Positions 46,755 through 58,744 of a DNA stretch of 64,000 nt are shown piece by piece (the stretch's first letter is position 1; each line of letters opens with the position of its first letter). The stretch comes from Cavia porcellus (Eukaryota; Chordata; Mammalia; Rodentia; Caviidae). Where the stretch lies: contig NW_026947499.1 of the NCBI RefSeq assembly GCF_034190915.1, positions 2,789,950 to 2,853,949 of the forward strand. Direction: 5' to 3'. Both the position numbers and the translations under genes were made by a program. A model generated the notes under the pieces. That model saw only the letters and a list, made by a program, of their open reading frames with translations, had not been told where the DNA came from and did not search any database.

Positions 46755-47330
46755 CTTAATTATTGCACAAAAATCCTATATTAAGTCAACTTCCTTAAGC
46801 TTATCTCATTTTTATTTAATGTCATTATTTATTTAAATAAAAACAAAACTCCCTTGAGTTTTAAGGATACTGTATTTCGAAACTACAATACATGGTAAAA
46901 TCATCTCCTAATGCAATAAATTATGAGTTCTTCAATGCTTGTAATGTTGACCAGTGACATTTCTAGGAATCCAAATTAGTGATGTGCACAGTGTGTCCCT
47001 CCAAACACTTAAATATGCCCTCTATTGGTCCCTGTCCTTCTCCCCTGCGTTCTCCTTATTTATCCGCTGTGAAGTCAGATAGATGATTCTGTGTCTTTCT
47101 AGCATCACCCTTTCTCATGGAAGGGAAAAATCTCAGCTCCACGAAACCTAGATTCCCCTTCCCTGCATGCAGTAGGGTTTGCTTGGTTGTTGTTTGTTTA
47201 ACCTGAGCTCAGCAGAGAACAAGGGCTCAGTCAGGAGATGCTGCTGTACACATCAGAGAAAGGAAGCCTAGTGTGCCAAGCTATGGTCAGATCACAGCTC
47301 ATAATGCAATATGATACAGATATCAATGAT
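46755..47330. other. Unassigned sequence
   Basis: AT-rich, nothing recognised. Confidence 0.4.
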
Positions 47331-47396
47331 GGGTGATAGATAGATAGATGATAGATAGATAGATAGATAGATAGATATACAGATAGATAGATAGAT
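47331..47396 (+). repeat. (GATA)n microsatellite
   Basis: Perfect GATA units broken by a 'gatgatag' and a 'gatatacagata' variant. Confidence 0.95.
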
Positions 47397-47850
47397 TTGA
47401 GAATATCAGAATTTTGTTTTCACAAACCCCTGCCTTTGTCCATAAAAGAGCAGTGGACCTGATTTGTTTTAAGCCCCTTATACAAATGCAGACATCCTGG
47501 GAAGAAACTTTCCCTCTCAATTATTGATCTTCCCAGCATGCAAACTGCCTCAATCATTAGTCACACAGCAGTACACCATAAGACAATGATGATCCCAATT
47601 TGCCTAACCAACAAGTATTTTTGCACACTAACTCTGTGCCACACACATATTTAGAGACTGGTGATACAAGACCAAGAAAAACAGAATTCCTGTGACCACC
47701 GAGATAAAAAAGTCATTGCAGTGCCGTATATGTCAGGTGGTAAGAAACGCAAAGGAACCAAGAAAGTGGTGTAGGGGACAAGGATTGAGGCAGGGTTGCT
47801 TTTATGCAGGGTGTGGGTGTTGGGGTTCTGTTGAGGAACAGAGAGAACAG
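47397..47850. other. Unassigned sequence
   Basis: Nothing recognised. Confidence 0.4.
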
Positions 47851-47854
47851 AAGG

Positions 47855-47990
47855 CATATGTGGACTCAAGATGCATCAGTAACTACTCTGAAGATAGCAA
47901 CAAGTAATATATTAACTATTGTTATTCTATTATTTTGTTTTGAATCTTTTATTTATTTTTACATAAAATGAAAAGAAAATATATATGGAA
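47855..47990 (+). mobile_element. L1 3' UTR fragment
   Basis: 'aactactctgaagatagcaa', 'taatatattaactattgtta' and 'ttgttttgaatcttttattt' match the same 3' UTR blocks of the copies at 25765, 51743, 55590 and 58745. The 5' part is lost. Confidence 0.55.
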
Positions 47991-48760
47991 TTATGCAAGG
48001 AGTTTTATTAGGCAGGCTTCCAGGTAGAAGAATCCACAATGGCCAACCACAGCTGCAGAGCCAGGTGAGCCAGTAGCTGCTCTGCCCAAGCAGATGGGAG
48101 CTGCAGAAGGAGCGGAGTCAAGGATATGGCTTGGTCCAAGGTGGAACCCTCAATTCTGTGTGAGTCTGCACTGGAAGACTAAAGAAACTGGAAACTCAGG
48201 TCCAAAAGTGATATGAGTCTGGAGTTCTTCCAAAGCGGCCATATTTCTTGCTTCTTTTTGTACATCCAGCCTGCAAACCTACTGACTAGTACCACCCACA
48301 TCTGGGGTGGATCTTCCATCCTTATGTGCTTCCCTGCATGTCAGTCACCCACAGGCACACCCAGAGCTCCTTTCATGATAAGGCAGACCTAACTTGTAAA
48401 ACCTGTTTAAAAAGCATAAGAAATACCAATTATATCACACACTTTCAAAAACTGTCCTAACATTTTAGTTACTCACTTCCTGGTTTATCTTTGTAGTTTT
48501 TCAGTTATCAAACTATGGTCAAATTGGCACACAGTTCTAACAATTTTCTTTCACATATGTGCTACAATGTAAGACATAATTTTCCTTAGGCTAGAAAAAG
48601 GATGGACCAGTGAAGTGAAAACAATATAGTGGCCATGGTGTTGAAAATCATTCATTTTATTTGTAATCATGAAGCAAAAATAAAGGAGGCTCCCTGTGTA
48701 AGCTCCAGGTTGCAGAGTGATAGGAATCAGACTCTGTGATTACTTTGTTAATTATTTAGG
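47991..48760. other. Unassigned sequence
   Basis: Nothing recognised. Confidence 0.4.
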
Positions 48761-48764
48761 GGTG

Positions 48765-49237
48765 GACTGAGTTAGAACGTAGGCTGTCACTGATTGGCAC
48801 ATATTCAGATACTGGTTATCCCTACCGTAGCATAACACATCTACTCTGGTTTATGCTTAGATGTTCCCAGGTCTCATGAGCTCATTGGTAGGGTTTAGGG
48901 AGGTGATGTGATCATGGCTGTGTGACACCCAGCCCTGGATTACTCCCCACTGGTGTATTTATATTTGTGTGTGGTGTAGGGTGGTGAAGCCTAGCGAGAA
49001 GAGGTAAATCAGTGTGGGCACTGCCTGAAAAGATCCCTCTCCCTCCTCCTCCCATAACATCTCTCTGCTTCTGTCTGCCACACCACAGACTGCTTCTCCT
49101 CTGCTTTGTTCATCTCCCGTGCTGACCAGCTGACTACGGACCGAAACACTACAAACTCTGATCCCAAATAAATCTCACCTCCTTACACTTCTGGTTCTTG
49201 GACATTTTGTCCTAATAATGGGAAAGTAACTGAGACA
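48765..49237 (+). mobile_element. MaLR-type LTR
   Basis: The 3' part is characteristic: 'cagctgactacggaccgaaa', then 'atcccaaataaatctcacctc' in two blocks, then 'gacattttgtcctaataatg' and 'gtaactgagaca', ending in CA. The 5' boundary is unclear and no target duplication is visible. Confidence 0.6.
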
Positions 49238-49740
49238 ATAACCTTCAGAGAGTCAACATACTATCAGTCACATGTGTGAGACATACACTCTGTATATAGA
49301 ATGACGGCCTTATCCTAACTATCCTCATCAGTATTAATTTTATGAACACTAACCATCCATGTTGGCACTTTGCATCTTCCTACCCTGCAGAAAATACTAA
49401 CTGAATAACAACATTTAGATTGGGTACATTTTCCGGGCAATTGGTGGTGTCCAGGGGAAACCTAGATGCCAGCTTCTGCAGTGGAGCTGGAGGAGCAGTA
49501 TTTTCTTGCTCTTTTGCAAGTCAGCTGATGACTCACCGATGGAAAGCAGAGAAAAGCAGGTGTGTGTCAGGCCAGGAATAGTCGGGACAAATTCTTCTGT
49601 ACATTTAAGTCATGACAAGACAGCGTGAGCCTTGACAAGGGTGAGTCCAGCACACAGCAGTGCATAGCCTTGTGTTACATCAAGGGGACTGCAGGGATCT
49701 GAGAGCGGAAATCACTGCACTTCACAGTGGAAGACACTCC
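49238..49740. other. Unassigned sequence
   Basis: Nothing recognised. Confidence 0.4.
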
Positions 49741-49744
49741 AGGA

Positions 49745-50112
49745 AATCAGTCTGTTATCCCCTCTGGCACTGTCTGCTGTCTCCTCTTCCTGGAACGCAT
49801 TTACTCCAAGATTTCTGTAGCCAAATCATCCTCATTCTTCAAATTTCCACTCTGAAGTCACCGGCCCCCAGGGGATTTCCCTAGCCAAGCTGCTGTCCCC
49901 AGCTACCTCGGCTTTATCACCTGGCACGCATGGAATCATGGGTGTACCCTTTGCTTATTTCAATTATTTATTTCTTCATCAATGCATTTGTGGAATTTTT
50001 CCGCAGATCACAGTGTCCTTGGGATAAGAAAATGGATCTGATTCAATCTGTGGCTATGTTTCTCATGCCTCAAACAGTGTTTGGCACTTAGTGGTCACTC
50101 AGTAAATAAGCG
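49745..50112 (+). repeat. L2 (LINE2) 3' end
   Basis: Follows the L2 terminal order: 'tcctcttcctggaacgcatt', 'cattcttcaaatttccactc', 'aggggatttccctagcc', 'atttcaattatttatttctt', and the closing 'cagtgtttggcacttagtgg' with 'tcactcagtaaataa'. Ancient and with no coding frame left. Confidence 0.65.
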
Positions 50113-51740
50113 ATGCTCTCTTTTTATAGACAAGGAAGTTGGAGGCAAATAGTGGTAACGGAATTATCTAAGGCCATGGGTAAGGTGGGGCAGAGCTAAG
50201 TCTCTTGGTGAAGACTTTACTTATTCTGGATTCTACTTTCCAAATCTGGGCAAAAAATTCACAGCATTTGAATGTATAATGTGTACATTCTCCCAAATAC
50301 TGACACTTCAGAAATACACAGTTGTGAGAAAACATGTGGTTAGTTTTTGTTTTGTTTGTATAAAATACTGTCACCTAGGACAATCATTAAAACTTATGTG
50401 AAGGACACATACTTCACCTCCAGGAGAAATTTGGAAATGGTTTCTGGTGGCAGCAGAATCAGTAATTTAGAAAAAGATCTTAAACCAGAGGCGTTTCATA
50501 GTGTTGTCGGTCACAGTAACTCTCATTAATGAGATGTACTAGATTGGAAATTACCACAATTCTGTTTCGCAGACAAATGCTTGTTATTAAGTCAGAGCAT
50601 GTCTGTGTTATTTAGGAGTATAATTAATTACACTGTACTCCAGACAGGTATTGCTTATTTACATTTCAACCTTTTATTTCTGCAGTCTATCCACGAGCTG
50701 AATTTGGCAACTTGTGACCAGTCCAAAGCCAGGCCTTCACACAAAAATTGTCCTTCCTCAGCCATGCTGCCGGGCACTGAGGGTAGCTCAGCAATGATAC
50801 CTGGCACATACTCAGATGGTGCATGATTATAAGACAGTGCCATTAATTCACCAGAGCCCACGAAGCTCCACTCCCACACCTCGGAGAAACACTAAGAGTG
50901 TAGGACCCACACTCTGGAACTAGCTAAACGTGACTGTCGTGAAAAACCACAACAGACTCAAGATCACAGTGACACAAATCACACTAAGAGCATAAAAGAG
51001 TTTTTATTTCCAACTCTAGACCAGATGAGGCAGCCACGGAACTGGTGAAGTCAGATGGTTTATGCTGCTTGTGCAGGAGGAATGCGACAAAGACAAGGAT
51101 CTCAAGGACACTGGGACACAGTTACAGCAGAGTCCAGACTCAGCACCACCCCACCCACACCTCCAGTCCTGCCCAGGGCTCTCTGATGTCCTGGTTCCCA
51201 CTGAGAGGCCCCATGGGGAAAGGCCCCTCTGAGTTTCTGACTGACTTGACTGACGATGAGCATTGGCCACCTCCTGGCACGTGGGTACTGAGGGTGCAGA
51301 CTGTGGTCACAGCAGAAGGAGGTGCCCAGGCCTGACACCTCACGCCTCTCAGACTGAAGACAGTTACAGTTTAGTCACCCTGTGATCACACCCTCCTTTA
51401 CCGGGAACAGGGAGATTCCTGGGGCTCTGCCCACATGGCAGTGGGACTCACTCTTATTCATTGTCCTCTGTGGGCCAAGTCACGGGTTTCCTAAAATGAC
51501 TAAATCTCAGTTATGCGGAGGAAGGTTTTTCAAAAATCAGAAATGAAAAGCAACAGGAGAAAGAGATGTCTGTGAGGGACCAAGGTGTCTTAATTAATAG
51601 AAGGGAGAGAAAGTGACTCCCCAGAGTGTGAACGCAACCGGCGTCCACGACTGCTTGCAATGATGGAATCCATGGGTGTGCATCCCCTGCCAGTTTACAT
51701 ATGTCAGTGGACTTTAATTTTACTGTTAAGAACCATTGTT
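50113..51740. other. Unassigned sequence
   Basis: A reverse-strand AATAAA at 51003-51008 could mark a gene 3' end on the - strand, but no exon upstream of it is recognised. Confidence 0.35.
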
Positions 51741-51742
51741 TG

Positions 51743-52141
51743 TCACATTTGGTTTTATTCTCTTCCAAAAACAAAAAAGTAATAAGAACTTTGGGAGTAA
51801 TATAATTCAAAATGTCTAATTATTATTGTAAAAAAGAGACGAAAAGAAAGTGCTCTAAAGGATATAACTGCATGTATGTTTAAGTGTATAAGATAGATAA
51901 AACTATTACTAAGTTTTTGTTATATCATTGAACACAACTGTTTTCAGTCTCACTGTTTGAATTTCCTCTTTATATGCTTTAATTTTGTAACTTGAACAAC
52001 TATTTCTAAGATGACAATATATAATCTAATAACTAGTGATTTCTCTCTGTTTATTTTTTTGAAATTCTGTATTACTTGTACCCTTTTTCTGTCTTGTTTT
52101 GTTTTTCTCTTTAAATAAAATTTAAAAAAAAAAAAAAAAAA
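51743..52141 (+). mobile_element. 5'-truncated L1 with 3' UTR, A18 tail and target duplication
   Basis: The 399-bp unit is nearly all 3' UTR, ending in 'ctctttaaataaaattt' and A18 (52124-52141). 'aagaaccatt' flanks it at 51729-51738 and 52140-52149, with 'ttt' further matching after one mismatch. It aligns to the reversed copy at 58745 over about 380 bp, including 'tcattgaacacaactgtttt' and 'gaaattctgtattacttgta'. Confidence 0.85.
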
Positions 52142-52153
52142 GAACCATTCTTT

Positions 52154-53600
52154 CACTGACAAAAGGCTGCCTGTCACCCAGCACTGACTTAATTCTTCTG
52201 GGTCTGGAGACAAGTGGAAGAGTTCTCCAATTAAAGTCTTATTCAGCTCATAAAAGTATTCCGACAAGTTTTTCCTACAGGTAATATTTCAGTACTCAAG
52301 CCCTCCTTTGTTATCTCTAGAGAGGTCGAGTGTGACATTCCTGGGATCAAGGTATTAAGTTTCTACCACCATGGGAAGGAATAGCTTTCTAGAGGAAAAC
52401 TCAATCGTGGAACACAAATTCCACTGCAGACCTTTGCTGGTCAAATTAAAGGGATTGCAGAGTTTTGAGGAAGATGATGGAGGTGGACACAGAGGGACTC
52501 ACCACCATCATTAGATGCTGACCATGGCCCGTACACTGCTGTGAGTGAGACAGTCCAGCTTTGGTTTCAGAAGAAGAAAGAACGAATTTCAGGCCGGGAC
52601 GAAATTCAGGAGACAGTGCGTTCCCAACACGTGCGAGGGCCTGATTCCAAGCCCAGCACCACCAGAGAGGCGCGGCTGCCCTGGTGCTAGTCACATCCAG
52701 AGCGCTCCCTTGAGCCACAGGAGCATCCATTTGTCTGGCCCGGTAGTAAAGTCAATATTCACTCACACGTAGGTCAGCATCCAGCTGGGTGAAGGGAAGA
52801 TGCAGAGCCGGCTTCATCCACACCTCTTTAGGTGGCACCTCCTCCTCCTGCTTGAGCTCCAAGAGCAGAGTCCACTACTGAGGAAAGGGCAGCTGCCTTC
52901 TAAAGGACACCATGATTCTCTGCGCTGTGTTCTAGAATGCTCCACTGTGACACGTCACCGCCCACGTCATCATTAAATGAGATGCATCAGAAGGTTCCAG
53001 ATTTTCAGAAAAGCTACAGAACCCGGCACATTTCCATCTACCCCTCACTCAGCCTCCCACCAATGTCGGCACCAACAGTGACCACAGCACAGCGAGCAAA
53101 GCCAGGAATGCACCTCAGTGTGCTCCGCTCAGGACAGACCTCGATAGAACCCCCGCTGACGGCTGCTTTCTCCTGTCAGGACTCAGTTCGGGACCCCATG
53201 GGACACTTGTCTGTCGCATTCCCCACACCTCCTCAGGTCTGTGGTGCTCTTCTGTTTGTCTTTCATGACTTTTATATAGTTCAGAGCTAGTTCTCAGTCT
53301 TTTACAGCCCTTGTGTTGTGTTTTCCATGGGGGGTTCCTCTAGGACCAGACAAACATTAGACATCGCTGATAAAGGCTCTAGAGGGCGGGCGCCGGGTCC
53401 TGTTCAGTGTGTGGTCTCAGGAAATCCACGGCGCTGACATTCACATTACTGTTGGTGCCGTTCCCATCCCAGGGATTAAGATAGTAACTGCATCCTCTGT
53501 CCAGGGCACAGCAGTGGTTTTTCCGTTTTAATCGATGGACTTCTTGGGAGTGATACTTAAAGTTATGCTGTATGTTGTGGAAGGAGGACATGACCTTCTC
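52154..53600. other. Unassigned, with an ID-like half at 52615-52668
   Basis: Inside it, 'cacgtgcgagggcctgattc' and 'aagcccagcaccacc' resemble the 3' half of an ID-type tRNA SINE, but box B is altered. The rest is not recognised. Confidence 0.4.
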
Positions 53601-53603
53601 AAG

Positions 53604-53632
53604 ACACACACACACACACACACACACACACA
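53604..53632 (+). repeat. (AC)n microsatellite
   Basis: About fourteen AC units. Confidence 0.95.
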
Positions 53633-54330
53633 AGCACACCGCAGGTGGAATCCCCAGGGCTCGGGCCCCTCTTTCCTCTGTGCAGATCAGCATTCCCCTC
53701 TGTACCTTTTTCTCCTGACCAAGAGATGCCACCATGTGATCTAATGCCCAGAAGCCATCCTGCTGAGCACATTTCAAAACTAGGGAAAGAGGAGATGTCA
53801 AAGGTTTCACCACAACAATGACAAACACAGCCGCACCTCAGCTCATGATCTTGGTTTTCTCGCAGTTGTGCTCGCAGATGAGTTGGATGAGAACTGAACA
53901 AAATTCAGTGCTCAGGTTCCAGGTTGACCTTACTGGGAAATTTGATTCGGTTCTGGTCTTGTTTGATTTGAGATCAGAATTGTGGAAAGAATTAACTTCA
54001 TGAACTGAAGTACAGGAAGGGATGGATTTGTTAATTAGCTAATTAAATCATTTTTCATTGTTGTCATATTTCAAAACATCCCAGCATGTACAGTCATTCT
54101 TTGTCAGTTAAAAACATAGAGAAAAATTTAAAGTCTCTCACAGTGAATGTTTCCTACTGAAAAATTATTTTAGTTTTTCTGTGCCAAAATCATAACTAAC
54201 CTTGTTTCAGTTTTTAAAAGATGTCCATCGGGCAGGACTCTAGCCAGAGGGCTCACTGGGCTCAATTTGCTCCACGCACTGTGAGTCTTTCTGCCTCTGT
54301 TTTCTCAGTTGTGATGTTTCCAGCGAGAAA
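53633..54330. other. Unassigned sequence
   Basis: Nothing recognised. Confidence 0.4.
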
Positions 54331-54339
54331 CCAGTTGTC

Positions 54340-54670
54340 ACCCCACACGGGGACCAGGCTGAGAGTGGCAGCGGGGCTCCTTGTTTTCTTCTCTATCGCT
54401 GACTCAAATTTGATTAGGACACAGCCGGCAATGATTTTCTTTACGCTCTTGGCTTTTGAGTTCAGTGAGTTTCTTAGCCTTTGGGTTACATAGTTTTTAT
54501 TAAATCTGGAAAATTTCTAGCTGTTGTTCTTTCAAATGTCCCACTCTGCCTTCCTTCTGTCCCTTACAGTTGTTACTCCACTCAGCTACTTCTCTAGACA
54601 CAGGCTTTTGTGTTTTATTCTGGATACTTTCTGCTGTTCTGAGTTCAAGCTTAGCCTCATTCCGCCATGT
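54340..54670. mobile_element. Old L1M-like sequence
   Basis: 'gagttcagtgagtttcttag', 'tttgggttacatagttttta', 'aatctggaaaatttctagct', 'ttctttcaaatgtcccactc' and 'tattctggatactttctgct' follow a well-known block series of ancient mammalian L1 (a 'gagttc.ctgagcttcttgg ... caaatttggaaaatttt..gcc ... cttcaaat' series). Highly diverged. I do not assign orientation because I am unsure which strand is sense for this segment. Confidence 0.55.
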
Positions 54671-55094
54671 GCAATTTGTCATCTCGGTGCTGGGAGTGAC
54701 AGGCACCTTAGCTGCGGCCATGGTTCAGAGGCCAGTTCTTTTAGGGAAAGTGCTGAAAAGAAAAGCTTTGCTTTTCTAAGTACCCTGAATTGGTGCAAAT
54801 AAAGCCTAGAGGTCTCAGGGTCCAATTTGCTGCCACAAGAAAAAATAATGAACCCAGAAACCCAAATATTAAGGCATCATAAAAATATTTCAGTATCAGG
54901 TTCCACGGGGACTTCTTGCTGTAATGACTTTGTCCTGTGCACAAAGCCAGTTTTCCTTCTCTCTCTGTCACTTGCAGTCTTACTAACATGCAGTGAAAGC
55001 AGAGAACATTTTCAGGGGCTAGGTAAAGTATTTATCAGCCATGCTTACAAAGTGGATCACAATGGTGTGAGAGAAATAGGAATCAATGTAGGTG

Positions 55095-55460
55095 CATTAG
55101 TCAGCTATTGCTAAGTAACAAATCACTCTGAGGGGGTGGCATAAATAATAAGTGTCTATTTCCAGACCCAGAGGTCTTTGAAGAAAAACAAAGTAGCCTC
55201 TCAGCCGAAAGGCTGTGCCTCTGTAGGCCAGCTCTACACCATCTATCTCATCTTATTCTGTAACAAGAAAACTCCCTGTAACAGCCCAGAAAAAAGCCAG
55301 TGACACTGGATAACTCATGCTTCTGTCCATCAAGTTCAATAAATCCCATCGGCCAACACAAGTCATATGGCTAAACTCGAATCAAGAGTGTGACAGCCAT
55401 GAGTTGGTCATACACAGGCACTTGGGCAAATTCCACATCAACAGAGTGAGATCTCTCTGC
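55095..55460 (+). repeat. Old interspersed repeat, DNA-transposon-like
   Basis: 'gcattagtcagctattgcta' then 'agtaacaaatcactctgagg' and further 'aagtcatatggctaaactcg' resemble an old mammalian repeat known to begin with a 'cagctattgctgcgtaacaaacca' type sequence. I cannot name the family safely and the ends are unclear. Confidence 0.4.
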
Positions 55461-55589
55461 CCACACAAGAAGGGGAACAGTCTGTGTGTACACACGCATA
55501 CACAAGACAGATAACCATGCTGCTAAACCCATCAGCTCATCAGAAGAGCAGTGTGAGCTTTCACTGTTCATTTGGTCACTTTGCATGCC

Positions 55590-55720
55590 TGTATCTTGTA
55601 ATCTGAAGAACTACTTTGAAGATAACAATATGCAATATATTAATATAGGGTTAATCTCATTTTATTTTGAAATTCTGTATCATTGTATTTACTTATTGCT
55701 TTAGAAAAGAGAAGGGGAAC
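55590..55720 (+). mobile_element. L1 3' UTR fragment
   Basis: 'ctgaagaactactttgaaga', 'aacaatatgcaatatattaa' and 'ttttgaaattctgtatcatt' match the UTR blocks of the copy at 51743. A tail is not obvious. Confidence 0.6.
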
Positions 55721-55837
55721 AGGAACTGGCTGCTTGAATAGAAAATTAATCTGTCAATCAGAGTGTTTTCCAGAGGAATTTACAATTATACTGCAATGTA
55801 GAGAATGGGGAAGATGTTCAGATGGGTAGAAAGCAAG

Positions 55838-55912
55838 CTGTGTGTATGTGAGTGTGTGTGTGCATGCATGTGCACGTGTGCATGCACACACACGTGCATG
55901 TGCACACTGCAG
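55838..55912. repeat. GT/CA tract with a perfect inverted repeat
   Basis: 'gtgtgtgtgcatgca' (55854-55868) and its exact reverse complement 'tgcatgcacacacac' (55879-55893) are separated by 10 bases. Alternating purine-pyrimidine throughout: it could form Z-DNA or a cruciform. Confidence 0.85.
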
Positions 55913-57427
55913 AACAGTGACTGTGAAAACAGCCAACTGCAAAACACAAGATGAACGTAGTGAGAAGTTTAACAAGATCACAGCAGAGCCGGATGCTTCC
56001 TGGCTCCTTTATACATTTTTTCCTGAAATGTAAATAAGCAGATTTCTCTGTGACTACAATATTTTAGCTCCTGAGCTCTAAGCAAGATGTTTTCTTTTGC
56101 AAACATCTTTGTTGGCTGAGGCTGATTGACACGCAGAGCTCCGGGCTGCACAAGCCCCGGTACCGTGGTGACTGCTATCGTGCCCTGTACTTGGTCACGG
56201 GGGAGCAGGGCCTTGCTGGGGAACACATCCTCCCGCCCAGGTCTGCCAGCCTCCTTCCATCCCAGTTTCACATAGCAGCTGCCATCAGTAGACCCACAGC
56301 AGAAAAGAGAAGCTGGAAAAATAGACACAATGAACTCGCTGTGGTCGGTTCTGGTTATTTTATCTCAGGTGCCAACCAAAAGGCCGCCTTTTGCGGCCAT
56401 CTCATGGTAGCAACATCAGGCTCTGTTCTGACATCTTGGCTGTCAGCTCTCACTGGAAGGGTCTAAGCTGGAGCTCTAACAGCTCAGTGATGGGAAGGGA
56501 AGAGAGGACCAGCAGAGGGCAGAGCTTGGTCCCTCTCCAGAGCCACACACAGAAGTGTTGGTCCAGCCCTGTGTGAGCCCAGGAGCAAGCACCCTCAGGA
56601 GAAACTAAAAGGGAGAGTGACCTGTGGGGACACTGTGCCACAGCATCTCTGCTGGCCATGCAGAGAGCTCCTGCTGACACTGAGGTTTGCTGTCAGGCAT
56701 CTCCCGACCTCAGGACCTCACGATGCCTTCTATAAAGCAAAATACTCGACTCTTCTCAAACCTGTTTAGAGGCCTCGTCACATCATGATGTGGAAAAATT
56801 AAGCTGTTATTCACATGCAACACTGATATTTCAGACTCTAAGCAGAAGAGGACACCAATGAGGATCTGCTATCCACATCCCTCCGTCCCCACCTCTAAGG
56901 CCTCTGTGAGCCAGGTCCTACTCTTTCTCCAATCACACAGGCTGGGGACAGGGTGGACAGGGCCCGGGTGTCCAGGGGAGGCAGCAAGCTTCTCAGTGAT
57001 GGGCACTGGCCCATGTTCTCCTGTGTAACACAGAGCCACACCTGTGAAGGCCAGAGGAGTCAACGGGGAAGACTGAGAGGCAAGCAAGAGCTGAAACGGC
57101 ACTCAGACCCAAAGGAGAGAAAACTTGGGCATACACCGGTCAGAATTTATGAAATGGAAAAAAATACACAGAACACAGGCAGACAGAACCACCCTGCCGG
57201 GGTCCCCAGAGGGCTCACTGTGAAACAGGTCTTCAAATAAGAACATACGTGGCCTGGAGAGAGAGCCCCGTGAACTGCTCTCCCCCACGGGTCAGGGAAT
57301 TTCATCCAGTCATTTCCTCTGTCCTGCAGATGAGTGCCCGGAGTTATGCAGTGTGAGCTGTATGAGGGCTATGTTTCTGCCACACCAGAAACTGTTTTTC
57401 TCAACTGTCCTCTTTCCATTCTTTGGC

Positions 57428-57429
<2 letters not shown>
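55913..57429. other. Unassigned sequence
   Basis: No exon supported. A - strand pyrimidine stretch with 'ttttccag' near 56312 gives a splice-acceptor look, but the following frame has no known match. Confidence 0.35.

Positions 57430-57478
<49 letters not shown>
57430..57478 (+). repeat. (GT)n microsatellite
   Basis: Twenty-four perfect GT units. Confidence 0.95.
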
Positions 57479-57480
<2 letters not shown>

Positions 57481-58369
57481 ACATTTTTCTCCTGGCCCCT
57501 CTGTCACCAGATCTAACCCAATCCTCCCACTTAGGATTGGCTAAGATCAGAACTGTCCCCTCCCCTCCCTGTCATGTTAAAACTGGCCAGATACTGAGAC
57601 AGCACCCTCTGCTCAGCTAACAGTGGAGACATCAGACCAGGTGACAAGGCTGCCGTGCATCACCTCTCCTCTCCAGAGGTGGAGGCACTGGCTGGTGTTG
57701 CCCTTGGATACTGGAGTTCCATCTCTATTCCAGGTGCCTGATAAGATGCATTTCCTGTATGTCTGGCTTTTGTCTGCCCTTAGTCTTAGACAGGAAACAG
57801 ATCCATCATCCTCCTCCCCTCATTCATGGCTACCAGAATAATCACATTAACCCATTTTCTGTCTAAATGCATACAATTATCAGAAAGGACCTGGGCTTAG
57901 TCGCTTGTGTTAGACACAACCCATGGGATGTCACCAGGGGCTCAAATCCCTTCCCTGCAAGTCCACCTAGCAAGGGGAGCACCTCCTTACACCTGAGTAA
58001 AATGCCTGGGTCCCCAGCCTCCAGACTGTGTACTTGCTCCATGAAGCAATGTGAAAAACTCGCTGGGCTGTCCATGTATTAAAATATAGAATATTTATAC
58101 AAAAATACTCATTACTATTTGTCAGAAACCCTGGCCCTGTCTTACAGTTGCAGAGATAAGAAATGCATTTAGACTTGGTGATCAAACACTGACAACAAAG
58201 AAAATCACTTCTATTCATCCGGCTCGTTGGGGTGGAGTCCTTTGAGACCTGCTCTTAGGACAGTGAGAGAGACATGGGGACTTGTGCACAGAAAGTGACC
58301 TTTTTCTTTCCATTTTCATTTGATTAAAGAGCATTTTTTAATTTGGTATTTTCCCTTTCTCATGTATTA
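57479..58369. other. Unassigned sequence
   Basis: Nothing recognised. Confidence 0.4.
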
Positions 58370-58384
58370 CATTAAACCTTTGAA

Positions 58385-58670
58385 ACAAACAATCTTATTT
58401 AATATTCACAGCAGACCACAAATGACACTGGCACTCAGGAAGGTCGACACCCCACATCCGGTGACCCAGTGCACCTGTGTGTGAGGTTGGGGACCCCTGC
58501 TTAAAGGTGAGGTCCAGGAGCTGGCAGACAAGCTCAGGATTCCCAGTCTCCCAGAGAGATGGGTCAGTGTAAGATTTAAATCACGCTTGTCACATGCTGT
58601 GGAGATCTGGCAGCCCTGCGCCTGAGCACCAGGAAGTGGCACAGGCAACCCAGGCCTCTGACTTCAAACT
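58385..58670 (-). repeat. MIR-like SINE relic
   Basis: In the + reading: 'cttatttaatattcacagca' early, and late 'gcaccaggaagtggcacagg', 'acccaggcctctgacttcaa' followed by 'actcaca'. This is the reverse-complement MIR order ('tttaatcctcacaaca ... agtggcagagcc..aacccaggcctctgactcc'). The middle is disrupted, so the relic may be split. Confidence 0.5.
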
Positions 58671-58744
58671 CACAGAAGAAAACAGATTTAAAAATAAAAG
58701 CACTAAACAGAACAGAGACCTTACCTTCCCCAGATACCAAGTGT

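Noticed and set aside
51003..51480. Possible gene 3' end on the - strand (AATAAA and GC-rich upstream sequence)
   Set aside because: No exon or open frame with recognisable similarity upstream of the signal. AATAAA occurs by chance at this frequency.
56140..56330. - strand acceptor-like site followed by a hydrophobic reading, reminiscent of Fc-receptor membrane exons
   Set aside because: The match is a handful of residues, stops follow quickly and no neighbouring Ig-like exon was found.
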